A stretch of 64,000 nucleotides of DNA from the NCBI RefSeq assembly GCF_910592395.1, contig NC_088310.1, forward strand, positions 26,987,491-27,051,490. The letters are read 5' to 3'. A program made the position numbers and the translations under genes. Shown in pieces: positions 9,063-20,307 of the stretch; position 1 is the first letter of the stretch, and the number at the start of each line of letters is the position of its first letter. The notes under the pieces were generated by a model. The model saw only the letters and a list, made by a program, of their open reading frames with translations, did no database searches and had not been told where the DNA came from. The DNA comes from Lineus longissimus. Taxonomy: Eukaryota; Nemertea; Pilidiophora; Heteronemertea; Lineidae.

Positions 9063-12000
9063 TCACCACTTCACTTGAATTGTGTCACCATTTTCTATCG
9101 AGTAGTATGATAGTTGGCGAAGGTCATTCTCAAGTTCAATTGTAGGTCCCTCCATCTGGAATTTGAGAAAAAAAACACGATAATACCGGTCACTTTTTTA
9201 TGGCGATTGCATTCATAAAACAGATGAACTATCGGAAATATCTCGACCTGTCAGAAGTAGGTCACACTGAAATCAACCATACCTAAACAGGATATAATTA
9301 TCTAGAAAACCTCTGACACTCCAGTACTGACAGCTGATGGATGCGATAATTTCAATACAATAAATACAATGAGAGTAGAGTTTAGCATCACATTTTACCT
9401 TTTTGCTAATGTATGATAATGATAAGGAAGACATGTCTGCCTTAAATAGTCTCTGCACAAGCGTTTTCAACTTCTGGACTGTCATTGTACCTAAAAAATG
9501 AAAAGAAATATATTGTCCAATTTGTCTAGCTTTATAAAATGAAGATTCTGCTCATGAAACATTTTAGGTTGTATGTCGATGGCAAATTAAATGGTCTTGT
9601 CTTAAATAATGATTTTGGTCCTGAAAGTTCTTCTCTTCACTCATTAGGCATAGGCACTTACTAGGGAGTTTCTTGACCAGGGGTTTCTTGTCCGGGGCCT
9701 GTTGACTTACTATGGTCACCACTAAAACGAAAGAAAATCTCATAAATGATTCAATATTGATGATATGAGAGATCCAGTGTAAGGTTTTATGATATGGAAA
9801 CCAACGCCAGAATACATCCTGGAAGACTATCCCTCAATCACTAACTGAGAGGACGCCTGGCCAGAGCTCAATTATTTCCCAGAAAAACTATGAGGAACAG
9901 AAGCAGAGCTCCTCACACTGCCACATTCCTAAAAACAAACAATGTGAAAGTGTAACCAGCTGAAGCAGAAGAAGAAGAAGAAGATGTATCACAGAGGATC
10001 TTGAAACTGTCAAGCACTTACTTATCAAGTTATCTTTGAGTGTTTTTGACTGTGTTGTCATTTCTGAATCTTCAGGCGCACCATATACTGAAATTATAAG
10101 ATACAGAATGCTTAAAAAACTGCTGAAAGATCTAATAGATTGAACTTGGGGAGATACAACTCTTTACAAGACGACATGAGGTCAAGACTAACAAAACAAG
10201 CTACATTATTGTTGACATAGTTTTGCAGAGGTAATGACCGCAGCAGGAGAAGGCATCAGTGAAATGCGACTTACAATCAACGATATCTTGATATCGTGGA
10301 TGGTCAAGTAGAAACTGTTGATTCGGTTTGTTTTTCTCAGGATCCTGATTTCCACCGGCGGTCAACCATTCTTTACCAAACTTTTTCAGATAATCAATCT
10401 CGGATCCTTTCCTTTCCTTGGGAAAAACCTAAATTAGAAGAAAAAGTAACAGTTGAAAATTTGGAAAAGGCCAAGCAGTAAAATGATGAAAAGAACACAA
10501 CAAAACAAGCATATTAACCTCTCAGCAGAGCAAGGTTCGAGGGTGAAGTTGGCCAACAATGTGTTGTGACAATATTTCAGTGTGACCACAAAGATATCCT
10601 GATCAGATAATTTCTGTTCATTTTTTCAAAAGAATCACTTGGCATTGGCAAATGTACTTACATCAGACCTATTCAGAAGTTTTAATTTGGCAATTTTGGC
10701 AATGATGAACTCTCTTGTTGTCTCCAGATCAAGGAGTTTTTCAACAGGATTATGTTTTATTCTTAATTCCTCGAGTTGTGAAAGCTTGTTCAATTCATTG
10801 ATATCTGACCACTGAAAATGAAAGTTTGGAAAGGTATACACATGTATGTAGACAATCACAAAATGAAAATGCAGGTATTTACTGTAGCCATTCCTTGTGA
10901 CATTTCCTGACTGCAACAAAACGACAACAGTTGTCATTGTGATATTATGACAAATTTTAGGACCTCTCTGCAGGAAAAAGGTCTAGCAAATACTCACAGG
11001 GTGACAATGAGATTTCTGGACTAAATAGTTGGCCAAGTATTTTCCTGCCTGAAGATTAGATTGGGAACAATTATTTACTCTGTTGCTCAAACCAATTGAA
11101 TTTTACCTGTGATAGCTGATTATTGTTGACCGAAAGCACCCTCAGAGCCAGAAAATATCCTGTCTTTTTGTTCAAGGGAGTATTTGGAAAACTGATGCCC
11201 TTTAACCCAATATTGTTGGCAATTATGGTCTCTAACCTGAAACAGAGAACACAGGAGTTGAACTCTATTAAATTGAAAGTTTAACAGGTGCCTTGGTTTT
11301 GGTTGATGCATCAATTTTCATCTCAGTGCACAATTTTCAGCACATTCCTGTGTACGTATGCTTCAGTCAGTTCATTGACAAAGCTATCAACAAGTCAAAC
11401 CTTGAAAATCCAGCAAGTGAACTTTGACCACTTAACACAGCATTGTCAATATGGTTGACTCACCTCGGCAGTCTTCCAAAATGTAGAAGTTCATCCCAGT
11501 TTTCCAACGAGTTTCCCTCCAAATTTAGAAATTCTAAATTCTGAAGCTTTCCATCCAAGGGACACAGTTTGTTAATGTTATTGTAACATAGGTGAAGAGT
11601 TTCAAGCTTGGGCCAAAGATCGGAGCACGCCAAAACCTGAAAGATATAAGGAACAGTGGAATTTTCCTAGAAATGATCAATACTGAGTTGCACCATGTGC
11701 TAATAGAGTTGGCACAAAATTGAATTGAATTGACCACATTCATTAAAACAAAAAAGCTCTCAATGGCCAGCGGGGATTGTCTGGTATTGCGTAACAGGTC
11801 TGCATTCCTATGACATCACCACTGCAGCCAGTGTGAACCATCAACCTGTTCTCCATTTAAAACCTTACCCAGATGCACTTGATTCTTACCTCGGAGAAGT
11901 TCAAATCCATTCTATTCAAATAGAGAGTCTTAAGCTTCTGGAATGCCTTGGCCAGCAGGTCTGGGTTGCGAGGCAACTGCAATCGGTTATCACTGAAATA

Positions 12001-13654
12001 AACAAACTAAGGACGTTACAAACTAGCTTCCTTCTTGATCGGTTGAAATAATATTAAGCTTGTCCTCAGGGAAAGATTAGCCAAGTTGCATTTCATTAAC
12101 TTTCAGGCCCAATTTCCAGATAAAAACCAAAAGCTACAGCATACACAATCCATCCCTCTCAGTCTCATCTTCAATATCTTTAAACTTACCTGACATTAAG
12201 TGAGGTCAGATGTTTTAACTGGGTAGTGATTCTGGCCACCTCTTCCCAGCTGGGCAGCAACGTCTTGGATATGTCCAAGTCCCGCAGGTTAGGTGTCTTC
12301 ATGCTCAGGTTATGTCTTGGTCCGGCACCATAAACCTTGCATCCACGTATACCAGCTTCCTTCAGTAGGTTGAGTTGCCTACAATCGAAAACAATGCATT
12401 GTTATGAAAAAGAATTTGGCAACACAAAATTTGATAAAAAAGATTAATTTTGTTGGAGCTATAGGGTTAAAGGTACAGTCTGTTACTGCTGGAAGAAAAA
12501 TTGTGCTGATATTTGAGTCTCAATAGTTATAATAACACACTAAGCTTCTGAGAAAGTAATGAAAACGTTATTCATGGACAGCATCTAGAAATAAACAAGT
12601 GTACGTTTTGGATTGATTTAACCACTGTTGTGCTGAAAGGCCTCAGAATCCTTTTAGGTCTAGAATGTAACTATCTCCTGACTTACCCTTGCTGCAAGTT
12701 GACTTTCTGAGCACCAACCATTTCCACAACTGTATTCTTGCTAGTCCCCTTTACGTAGAGTTCCTCCTGGATGACCCCTGCATGCACATCGTCCATTACA
12801 CCATATCTTTCCTGAATCGCCTCAAAACAGGTCACGCCAAATTCAACCTTCTTTGGCCGAACAAATGATCCGGAGTTAGGGTGTCTGAAAGGAAAGTGTA
12901 ATAAGTAGGTCACATCGACCTGGATTTTATCAACAAGTCCGGTCTATGGCCAACATGTGTCTGCATTCCAAAAAAACTGGTGAAGTCAAGTTGTCATAAG
13001 ACATCCAAACTCAAGATTGAACTTGGAGATTCTCAACGGCATGGTAAGCAAATGTGCTTTTATTGGAGAATCAACAACAGATCAAGATGTAATAATGTCA
13101 ACTGACCTTGTGGTGAAATATCTGTTATTATTGTGGGTACCATCATGCTTTCCACGACTTGGCTCATCCCATTCTATCCCCAACCAAACACCTGAAACAG
13201 ATACAGACCAATTACTCATTATTTGACATGGAGTGCAATCAGAAAGAAGGCTATGCAAATATCTTCTAAATGCTAATTCAAAACCGATTTTTTTTTGAAG
13301 GTGCTAAGGACAATCGTAATGGCACACAGGTTTTTTGAGACTGAGCAACTCATTTTTCTTATTTGGGTTTTGCTCTCTCCTGAAGAAAGCAATAGTTCTA
13401 ATTCTGCAGGTCATCTATATCTAGCTATCATTCCATCAAATTTAATGGAGATGAAAGGTGCCTAACTCATTGTCTCATTCAACGATATCATTCTGACAAC
13501 CTGAAAATATTATATTTATCATCAAATAACTTTTTTAAAACTGCATACCTTCTGTTGGTGGAACCTCACCAATATACAACACAGTTGAATAATGTCCATC
13601 ACAGTAAACTCGTGATCCCACTTTAACTTCTGGAGGAATGGCATCAACCATCAT
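9063..13654 (-). CDS. TBCE: Tubulin-folding cofactor E, complete, 13 coding exons
   Basis: Coding exons (minus, 5' to 3'): 13654-13549, 13191-13107, 12884-12687, 12378-12190, 11992-11890, 11636-11464, 11236-11107, 10811-10662, 10428-10275, 10087-10022, 9721-9662, 9490-9399, 9155-9063. All junctions are GT..AG and in frame, giving 532 residues (human TBCE 527). The N-terminal CAP-Gly domain shows [19 protein letters not shown] and [16 protein letters not shown] central leucine-rich-repeat array follows ([32 protein letters not shown]). A linker holds [19 protein letters not shown] and YGAPED, and the C-terminal ubiquitin-like domain ends [24 protein letters not shown] binds alpha-tubulin and helps assemble, or when over-active disassemble, the alpha/beta dimer in the cytosol. 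The start is ambiguous: Met-Met at 13654/13651 fits family length, but an in-frame ATG at 13687, directly after an AG acceptor, would add 11 residues. Confidence 0.96.
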
Positions 13655-13687
13655 GTATACGTGAGCAAGTTCAGAAAGATTCAACAT

Positions 13688-14726
13688 CTGCAAATGCAAG
13701 CAATATTTGGCTTAATGTATCGTAGATCAGATGTATTGGCTTGAATATCAATTATCATGTCACTTCATCTTCCGCTTCATCAGCCTCTGCTGCCAGTGCT
13801 GCCTGCTGGGGCAAGTAATGGTGGCAATGACACCATAGGGAAGGGAGAAGGTGGGTCATTTCCTCATAAATACAAATGACTCATCATGAAGCAACAAACA
13901 AGTCCGGATTTCAAACTATAGCAATCCTCAGTACATTTTGTGTCAGAAATTTTCCATTGTCGGACAAAATTGAAATTATCAATACACGACTTCCGTCATT
14001 CCATCTAAAATATGACAACCTCGGAACGATCTCATGCTTAAGTGTACCAGTAGTTACAATTATGAAACATAAAGCAACACATCACACGAATATACATACA
14101 AACTAAGAGAAATTTTGTTCCGACTGATTTGTTTTGGAAACTCATTTACTTGCTGCCCTCTATCTCATCAGAGCTGAACCCAAAGGTGCCAGTCTGCTCA
14201 CGAGGTGGAGGATCAAGGATCGAACCGAACCTCTGCTGTATGAAGATGGCCTATTTCTACAAGGGTAAAAGTAGTGTCAATAATTTACAGAAAAAATCAT
14301 CATATTACGAGCGTTATTGAAGATATATGTGTTCAAAATATCATGATACTAAATGTAGCAACACTTTGAATACTTTTATTGCATCTTTATTGAGTCTTTA
14401 TTGATTATTTAGTAAAGCAGTAAACAAATTGAGGGAAACCGCTTCACATTATTGGGTGAGTTTCAGCCAATCAAATTACTTTGACAAATATACATCCGCT
14501 AGCAACATGTCGGCAATCACGGTACAGCTGAGCAAGTGTTTTGATCATTTCGAGGTTGCCGAATGCTAAAGTGGAAAACAATATTAAATCAAATCAAACC
14601 CTGTAAAGGCAAGGTTCCCTATCAAGTGACTTGTTAATGAAGTTTATGTCATCTAATTATTTCGTCACTATTTATTTTAATTTTGACAAATGCAGATAAG
14701 TAACTCCTTATCTCCTTACCAGCAAA
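13688..14726. promoter_or_regulatory. Bidirectional promoter region between TBCE and TMX1
   Basis: About 1 kb separates the divergent start codons. An AG acceptor directly before 13687 on the minus strand implies at least one TBCE 5'UTR exon in this interval. The TMX1 start codon context is CAAAATGGCAGCC. No TATA box is obvious. ORFs at 13876-14320 are short and resemble no family. Confidence 0.5.
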
Positions 14727-17700
14727 ATGGCAGCCTCCACGAAATCAAAATTTTTTACTTCCTTGTTTCTTTTTGCTTATTTTCACCTTTCCTCGGGTCA
14801 GGATGAAAGCAAATTGATAACACTTAATGAGAGTACTTGGCAGGACTTGCTAGATGGAGAGTGGATGGTGAAATTGTACGAAAAAACTATTTTCTGAGGG
14901 TTTAGTTTCGCTGTACATTTTCTTCAGGATTTCTGTATGCTCCTAAATTCGCCATGTCCCGATTTCAATTTTGCGTGTCGCACTTATGCTAGGTGTGTGT
15001 TATGCATCTTGGACCAAGAACAGATTATATCACTATGGGATGTCGTTGATGTTACATCAAATCATCATCGTGACGACGGTCAATCAAAGCCCCCGGCCTG
15101 CCCACTGCCGCCGGGCTGGCTATATAATATTATACACCCGCAGTAAACAGGAAAACGGGCCATCTGTAACATAGGTCTTCACTGTCAAAGATGCCTGACA
15201 ATGGTTGGCTGCCTGTAGTATACCACCCTGGCAAAATAATGTGGGTTGTCAGTTTCAAACTAAAATTGTCTATTATAATTGCAGCTATGCACCCTGGTGT
15301 CCTGCCTGTCGTTCATTTGCTCCAAAATGGGAAGAATTTGCTGGAAAAGCTGCGGCATTCAGTGTCAAAGTCGCAAGTGTAGATGTCACCATCAACCCAG
15401 GTGAGCTTCAAGTCATTCTCTACAAGCCACTACTAAAAGAGTTGAACAAGATACATGTTAGAATAAAACAATTGTACAATCATATCTGTAGTGTATATGT
15501 ACTCAGTATACTTATGTTTTCAATGAACAAATGATACATGTTAGTGTTTATGATACAGATCCCAATTGTTGACCATTCTTTTCAAACATAAACTTCTTCT
15601 TTTTTAGCATTGAGCGGGAGATTCTTCATAACTTCATTACCAACAATATATCAGTAAGTTTGTTACCCATATCATTATGTAACCATCTCAAATTACTCAA
15701 AGTATGCCCACAGTCAGAAGAGACATCCTTTCTATCTCGTAATTTCACGTAGGTAGATATCAGTAGAGTGTTGGATTAAGAAACAGTGCCTGCCAATCTC
15801 AAATTTCAATAGAAGTTATAAGGCATGGGTTCACCACTGAGCTACATATTTACAGATAGCTGGCATAAATACAGTTACACATTTTCTTCTCCAGTGTGAA
15901 GGACGGTGTGTTCCGCCAATACAAAGGAAGTCGAAGTGTTGGAGAACTTATCACACTAATCAGAGACAAGAAATATGAAGAAATTGAGCCACTGGCCTGG
16001 TACCAGCAGCCAGGTTCAATACCGTTAGTATTTCTTCCAATCATAGGCTCTACAATGACAAGGCTTTGGCCACCCTGCTACTTACAAATAAGTGTGAATT
16101 ATTCATTCACCATGGTGGACCAAGATGGTTTTGGACTGCAATATAATTCTTATTTGCTCCTTCAAGTCCTTCACACATTTTTAAACCACTCAAATTTGAT
16201 AATGAGGTCAGGCGGAGAATTGTGGTACATTTACCTGCTCATGTTCTGGTTCAAGACTTTTTTTTTCGGTTGACAGAATTTCTTGGAGATTTTTGTAGGT
16301 GTTTTCCACATTCCGTGATCGAGTGTTTTTTCACCTAACGATTGTCCTAATTGTCCTGTCTGGCATCCATTCAAATGGAGTGTTCTTTTGTCTGGGGAAA
16401 AAGCCTAGCACCATCACTATGTGTAGAAAACTAGGTTACTCAAAGTAAGAAGGACTAATTGACCTGGAACCTTGTGAGTGTAAGATACAATCTAAATATC
16501 TAATGTATATATTATCTTCATTACAATTTTTAGGATGGAGCTGCTGAGTTGGTTTTTCAAGGCTTCTATGATTGTTAGGGTAAGAAAAATGATTTTGTAC
16601 CAGCTATGCCTATAGTACTACATTACTTCTGATTCTTTTTCTAGGTTATGCAGCAAGTCATCCATGCTATTTGTCAATGTTGCTGTTTTGATCAAGGCAG
16701 TGGGTGCTAGGTGTGGCACTTGCCTTGTCTTCACTGCAGCCAAGTCTTCTTTTACAAAGTTTGTTGACGCCTAGTTCGTGACCTTTGGCAAGTTACGACT
16801 TTACTGTGATTGCTATATCCTTATTGCTACATCCTTTTCTATCCTGAGAAAGAAAAGAAAGACCTTGTTATAACGTTATTTTTCATCTTTCAGAATGTCC
16901 ATGAGAGGATGACAAATGAATATGGCATTCCAGTGTGGGGATCTTATATCTTGTTTGCTGTATTTACTGTAGTCATGGGACTACTGTTTGGACTGGTAAG
17001 TGAAATATACAGAATTTACCTCTTATACAGTTATCTCTTGATATCAAAAACCATGTTGGCTTACAGCTACAAAAAAAACCTTATTGGTAACAGCAAGTCA
17101 AAGATTTGATCACTGTCAGATAGGGAGTGTTTCTCTTGCGATTATCTGGTATATAGACCAAATTCTTGGCATGTGTCTGTCAGATATAATTTTGTTGAAA
17201 AGCTTTCTGTCTACATTTTCATGTGTGTATGTTGAATTGAATTTGTTGTAATTATTTTTCAGATAATTGTCTGTTTTTGTGATTGCATCTGTCCACCAGC
17301 ACCATACAGAGAACCACCCAGAAGTGCTGATCCTCCTAATGATAAGAAAGTGGAAGAATTCTTAAAAAACGAAAAGGTACGATCGCCTTGTACAGTTCAA
17401 TTAGCCCTTGGATAACATGGACCATTGCCAAACAGAATGGATACAAATTGTCATGATGTGTCTTCTACAAAGACTAAGCTAATTGTCTATATGGTGTAAA
17501 AATTTGAAGATGTTTGATGTTTACCGGTACCCTTATACTCTCTCAATGAGCATGCAATGAAATTGCTCAGAATTGATATATTGATGAATATTTCATTTTC
17601 TCTAGGACTCTGATGCTGATGATGTCATCGAAGATGATCGGGAAAAAGATGACGGAGACAAGGAGGACAAAGATGAAGAGGGTCACGAGGGGTTAAGACA

Positions 17701-17746
17701 GAGGAAGAATGTGGAGAAAGAGGAGGGAGAAAAAGAGGAGGATTAA
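14727..17746 (+). CDS. TMX1: Thioredoxin-related transmembrane protein 1, complete, 8 exons
   Basis: Exons 14727-14875, 15285-15400, 15608-15653, 15895-16023, 16534-16579, 16894-16995, 17263-17376 and 17606-17746 join in frame to 280 residues, the length of human TMX1. A signal peptide covers residues 1-24. The thioredoxin domain contains MVKFYAPWCPACRSF with the redox pair Cys55-Pro-Ala-Cys58, the CPAC motif typical of TMX1, then the cis-proline loop ITSLPTIYH. The transmembrane helix lies in the sixth exon (GIPVWGSYILFAVFTVVMGL), followed by a Cys-rich juxtamembrane segment and a very acidic Glu/Asp/Lys tail ending EKEED. TMX1 is an ER membrane oxidoreductase that exchanges disulfides in membrane-bound clients. 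The donor of exon 1 (ATT|GTACGA) is weak, but it is supported by the conserved Phe-Tyr across the junction. Confidence 0.96.
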
Positions 17747-19079
17747 CACGGATCTGTTAAATATAGTAAAATATCTTTAACTTCTAAAGAAAGTAATTAG
17801 GGCTAAGGTGGCACATTAGAAATATTGGTGCTGTTCATATCATAGTCACTGGGTTGTGTTCTGAGCAGGCCAGGTGGTGACCCTCTCAGAATACAAAGCT
17901 TTTAGAGATGGGAGGTGAATTTCTAGTTTGTTCCAGACAATGGTACTTCCTACAGTGACACTCTACAAAATCAGGATTGCCTTGTGGGCTGGGTTATTTG
18001 ACTGGGGTTTCTGTAACATCACATTCCACAGGAAGTTACATTCCCTGACAATTGAATTTAAGGGTCAAATTCTGTAAACCTGGACATTTTCTGACAAGAG
18101 TATATATCGCTGGTCAAGAAGGGCTTGGGCCATTGAAATTGCGTCTTCGAGATCCATGGAGTACCGGTAGTTAGTTATCACTTATACATACAATGTAGTT
18201 ACCACTACCAGTGCACTGTGGACAAGTGAGTCACACACTGGCGCGATTACAGTGGCTCCTGTGGTATAGCTCTATACGATTGCTTGCAGTGGTCAGGCTT
18301 ATAGTGTTCGCTTACTTGTATCTGCTCATATGATATCAGATTTTGTACTAAGACTCTTCTTTGCATATAAGTTTATTTTTGCTTGAGTGTGTGTGATGTT
18401 TGTCTGATATGAAAATATTTTTCTTTATGTACTTCATTTTTGTTGGTTGTATTATTCCCTGAAAGGGAGTCATACTTGTATGCGTGTCTACTCCATGCAA
18501 TGTGTTATATTTTTGTGTTTTCATATCAATACAATTGTTTGCATGAACAGGTTATTATAAGTTCTTAACACGTATAGGCAAGAGAGCAGTCCATAATTAA
18601 CACCAGTAACTGCCCGCTAACGTTTTTTTATTACAATTTCTTTAATTGTACTGAATGGAAGATTTGACTAAACAATCAATCTATGCATTTCAGATGGTGT
18701 TTATAATTTGCTGCTTTATGATGAAATGTGGAATTACCATAAGATCAGAACCTGTTCTCTATAATGGTGCTGGTGATTAGTCCTTGTTTGTCTTGATTTA
18801 GTCTTCTTACCTTGTGAAGTGGAAAGTGCATTAATTGGGAGAAATTCAGGTCCACTGTTTATACCAGTTTGTGTCAAGGTAGTAGGACATATTGGATTGA
18901 AAGGAGGAAGGTCCTGAGACTTTCCTTGAAGGGTATATTCCATGATTCATCATAGTCTAGTAAATAGTTATACATATGTAAATGAAACTACAATGATGAT
19001 GTGACTGAATAAAGGTGATTTTTAATCAAACATCCTTTTGTCTTGTTTACCTTTCAAAGCAGATGAGACATATTGGCTC
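17747..19079 (+). other. TMX1: Long TMX1 3'UTR
   Basis: About 1.3 kb of AU-rich sequence between the TMX1 stop and the AATAAA at 19008-19013. No coding potential on either strand. The transcript probably ends near 19030, which would make this a long 3'UTR unless an earlier variant signal is used. Confidence 0.5.
19008..19013 (+). promoter_or_regulatory. AATAAA polyadenylation signal (TMX1)
   Basis: First clear canonical signal downstream of the TMX1 stop, in context GACTGAATAAAGG. Confidence 0.6.
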
Positions 19080-19187
19080 ATATGAATAAAGTCTAGCAAA
19101 TGCTTTTACTTCAATTTTGTACAGAAAGGCCTAGTGTAATTGTACATGGAGTTTTAGATAAAAGCATTTGCTAGCCTTTATTCATAT
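19080..19187. mobile_element. MITE, ~108 bp, copy 1
   Basis: Terminal inverted repeats of about 27 bp. The left end begins ATATGAATAAAG and continues TCTAGCAAATGCTTTTA; the right end is its near-exact reverse complement. A second copy in opposite orientation, with the same interior (TTTTGTACAGAAAGG.CTAGTGTAA), lies at 56501-56613. No coding capacity. The length and paired TIRs fit a miniature inverted-repeat transposable element; the superfamily cannot be assigned. Confidence 0.8.
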
Positions 19188-19494
19188 CACCCATTGTTTG
19201 TGTCTGTTCCACGAGTCAACAACAAGGTAAGGGCAATGTCGCCTGCTCATTCATGGCTCAATACAATGCCCCACCAAACTCTGTACCAAGGCGAGCAAAC
19301 CACAACCACAAGTTTCTGAACGGAGTGCTGCCTAATCACTAGTTCAGCCGGCCAAATCTGGCTAACTGCCTTTTCTTCAGTGCAACAGAAAATATTCAAA
19401 GGAGTGCATGAAATCAGTTTCTTCTCGAAATGGCCTTGCGATGTGATCTAAGAAAAACAAACAAGTTGCTAGGTGACTACTAAGCTGAGGCTAT

Positions 19495-19985
19495 TTCAGA
19501 TGTGACATGGTATGGGAGGTGTCTCAGAGTCTTGGCCTCTTTACCAGTATGAGATGTGACATTGTACAAGAGGCAACTCGTCGACTGTGTCTTCAAATCA
19601 GATGTGACATGATACAAGAAGTGACTCTGAGTCTTGGTGTCTATACAACCAGAATGAGGTGTGACAGGTAGACTGGGTCTTCCTACCAGGTGTGACAGTC
19701 TTGGTTGTGACGTGGTACAAGAATTGACCCCTAGTCTTGGTCTCTATACCAGATGTGACATGGTATGCGATGTGACTCAGGTCATTGGCTGGATCTTTAT
19801 AGCAGGTGTAGAGAGACGACTCGGAGCCTTGGGCTTTATATCAGGTGACATGCTGTGAGAGACGACCCAAAGACTGGCTCTTTATATCAGATGCGACATG
19901 GTGAAGAGGCGACTCGTACTCATCGACTTTTTTGTCAGATGTGACATTGTATGAGCGGCGATCTTACTGCATCAGAGAGGTGACA
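19495..19985. repeat. Degenerate minisatellite, unit roughly 50-60 bp
   Basis: About nine imperfect units built on CAGATGTGACATGGTACAAG, then GAGGCGACTC, GAGTCTTGG and CTCTATAC. The words GATGTGACAT and AGTCTTGG recur throughout. The whole 490 bp is explained by this repeat, and the ORFs within it are artefacts. Confidence 0.8.
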
Positions 19986-20307
19986 TTACAGGTGATGATA
20001 GTGATTCGATACTTTATAAAAGATTTGGTTTATTACCACTCGTAAACATGCAGGGTCGAGTGGAGATCTTCCCCCTGGCAAATAAAAGGTCAGATTCAAT
20101 GGACGAATGCGGGACAAAATGGACCTAGATGAGTGGCCAGCAAATCTGAGATTATAAAATGCAAAGCCACTGTTTGCTAAAGTCGTAAAGGTAAAATTCA
20201 TGACGTTATCATAATTCTAATACAATAAATTGAAGTTTGATAAGGCCAGGATATCTCTGTTAGAGTTCACTTCCCTTCTGATATATGCACCGATTTGTAG
20301 TGACAAC

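Noticed and set aside
15896-16273. Long ORF reading through the TMX1 exon 4 donor
   Set aside because: The part after 16023 is intronic; the GTTAGT donor and phase-matched next exon restore the TMX1 sequence.
16640-16710. Possible extra TMX1 exon after TTTTTCTAG
   Set aside because: It hits a stop soon and is not needed: exons 5 and 6 join in phase and match the family without it.
19661-19858. ORF in the minisatellite
   Set aside because: Wholly explained by the degenerate 50-60 bp repeat.
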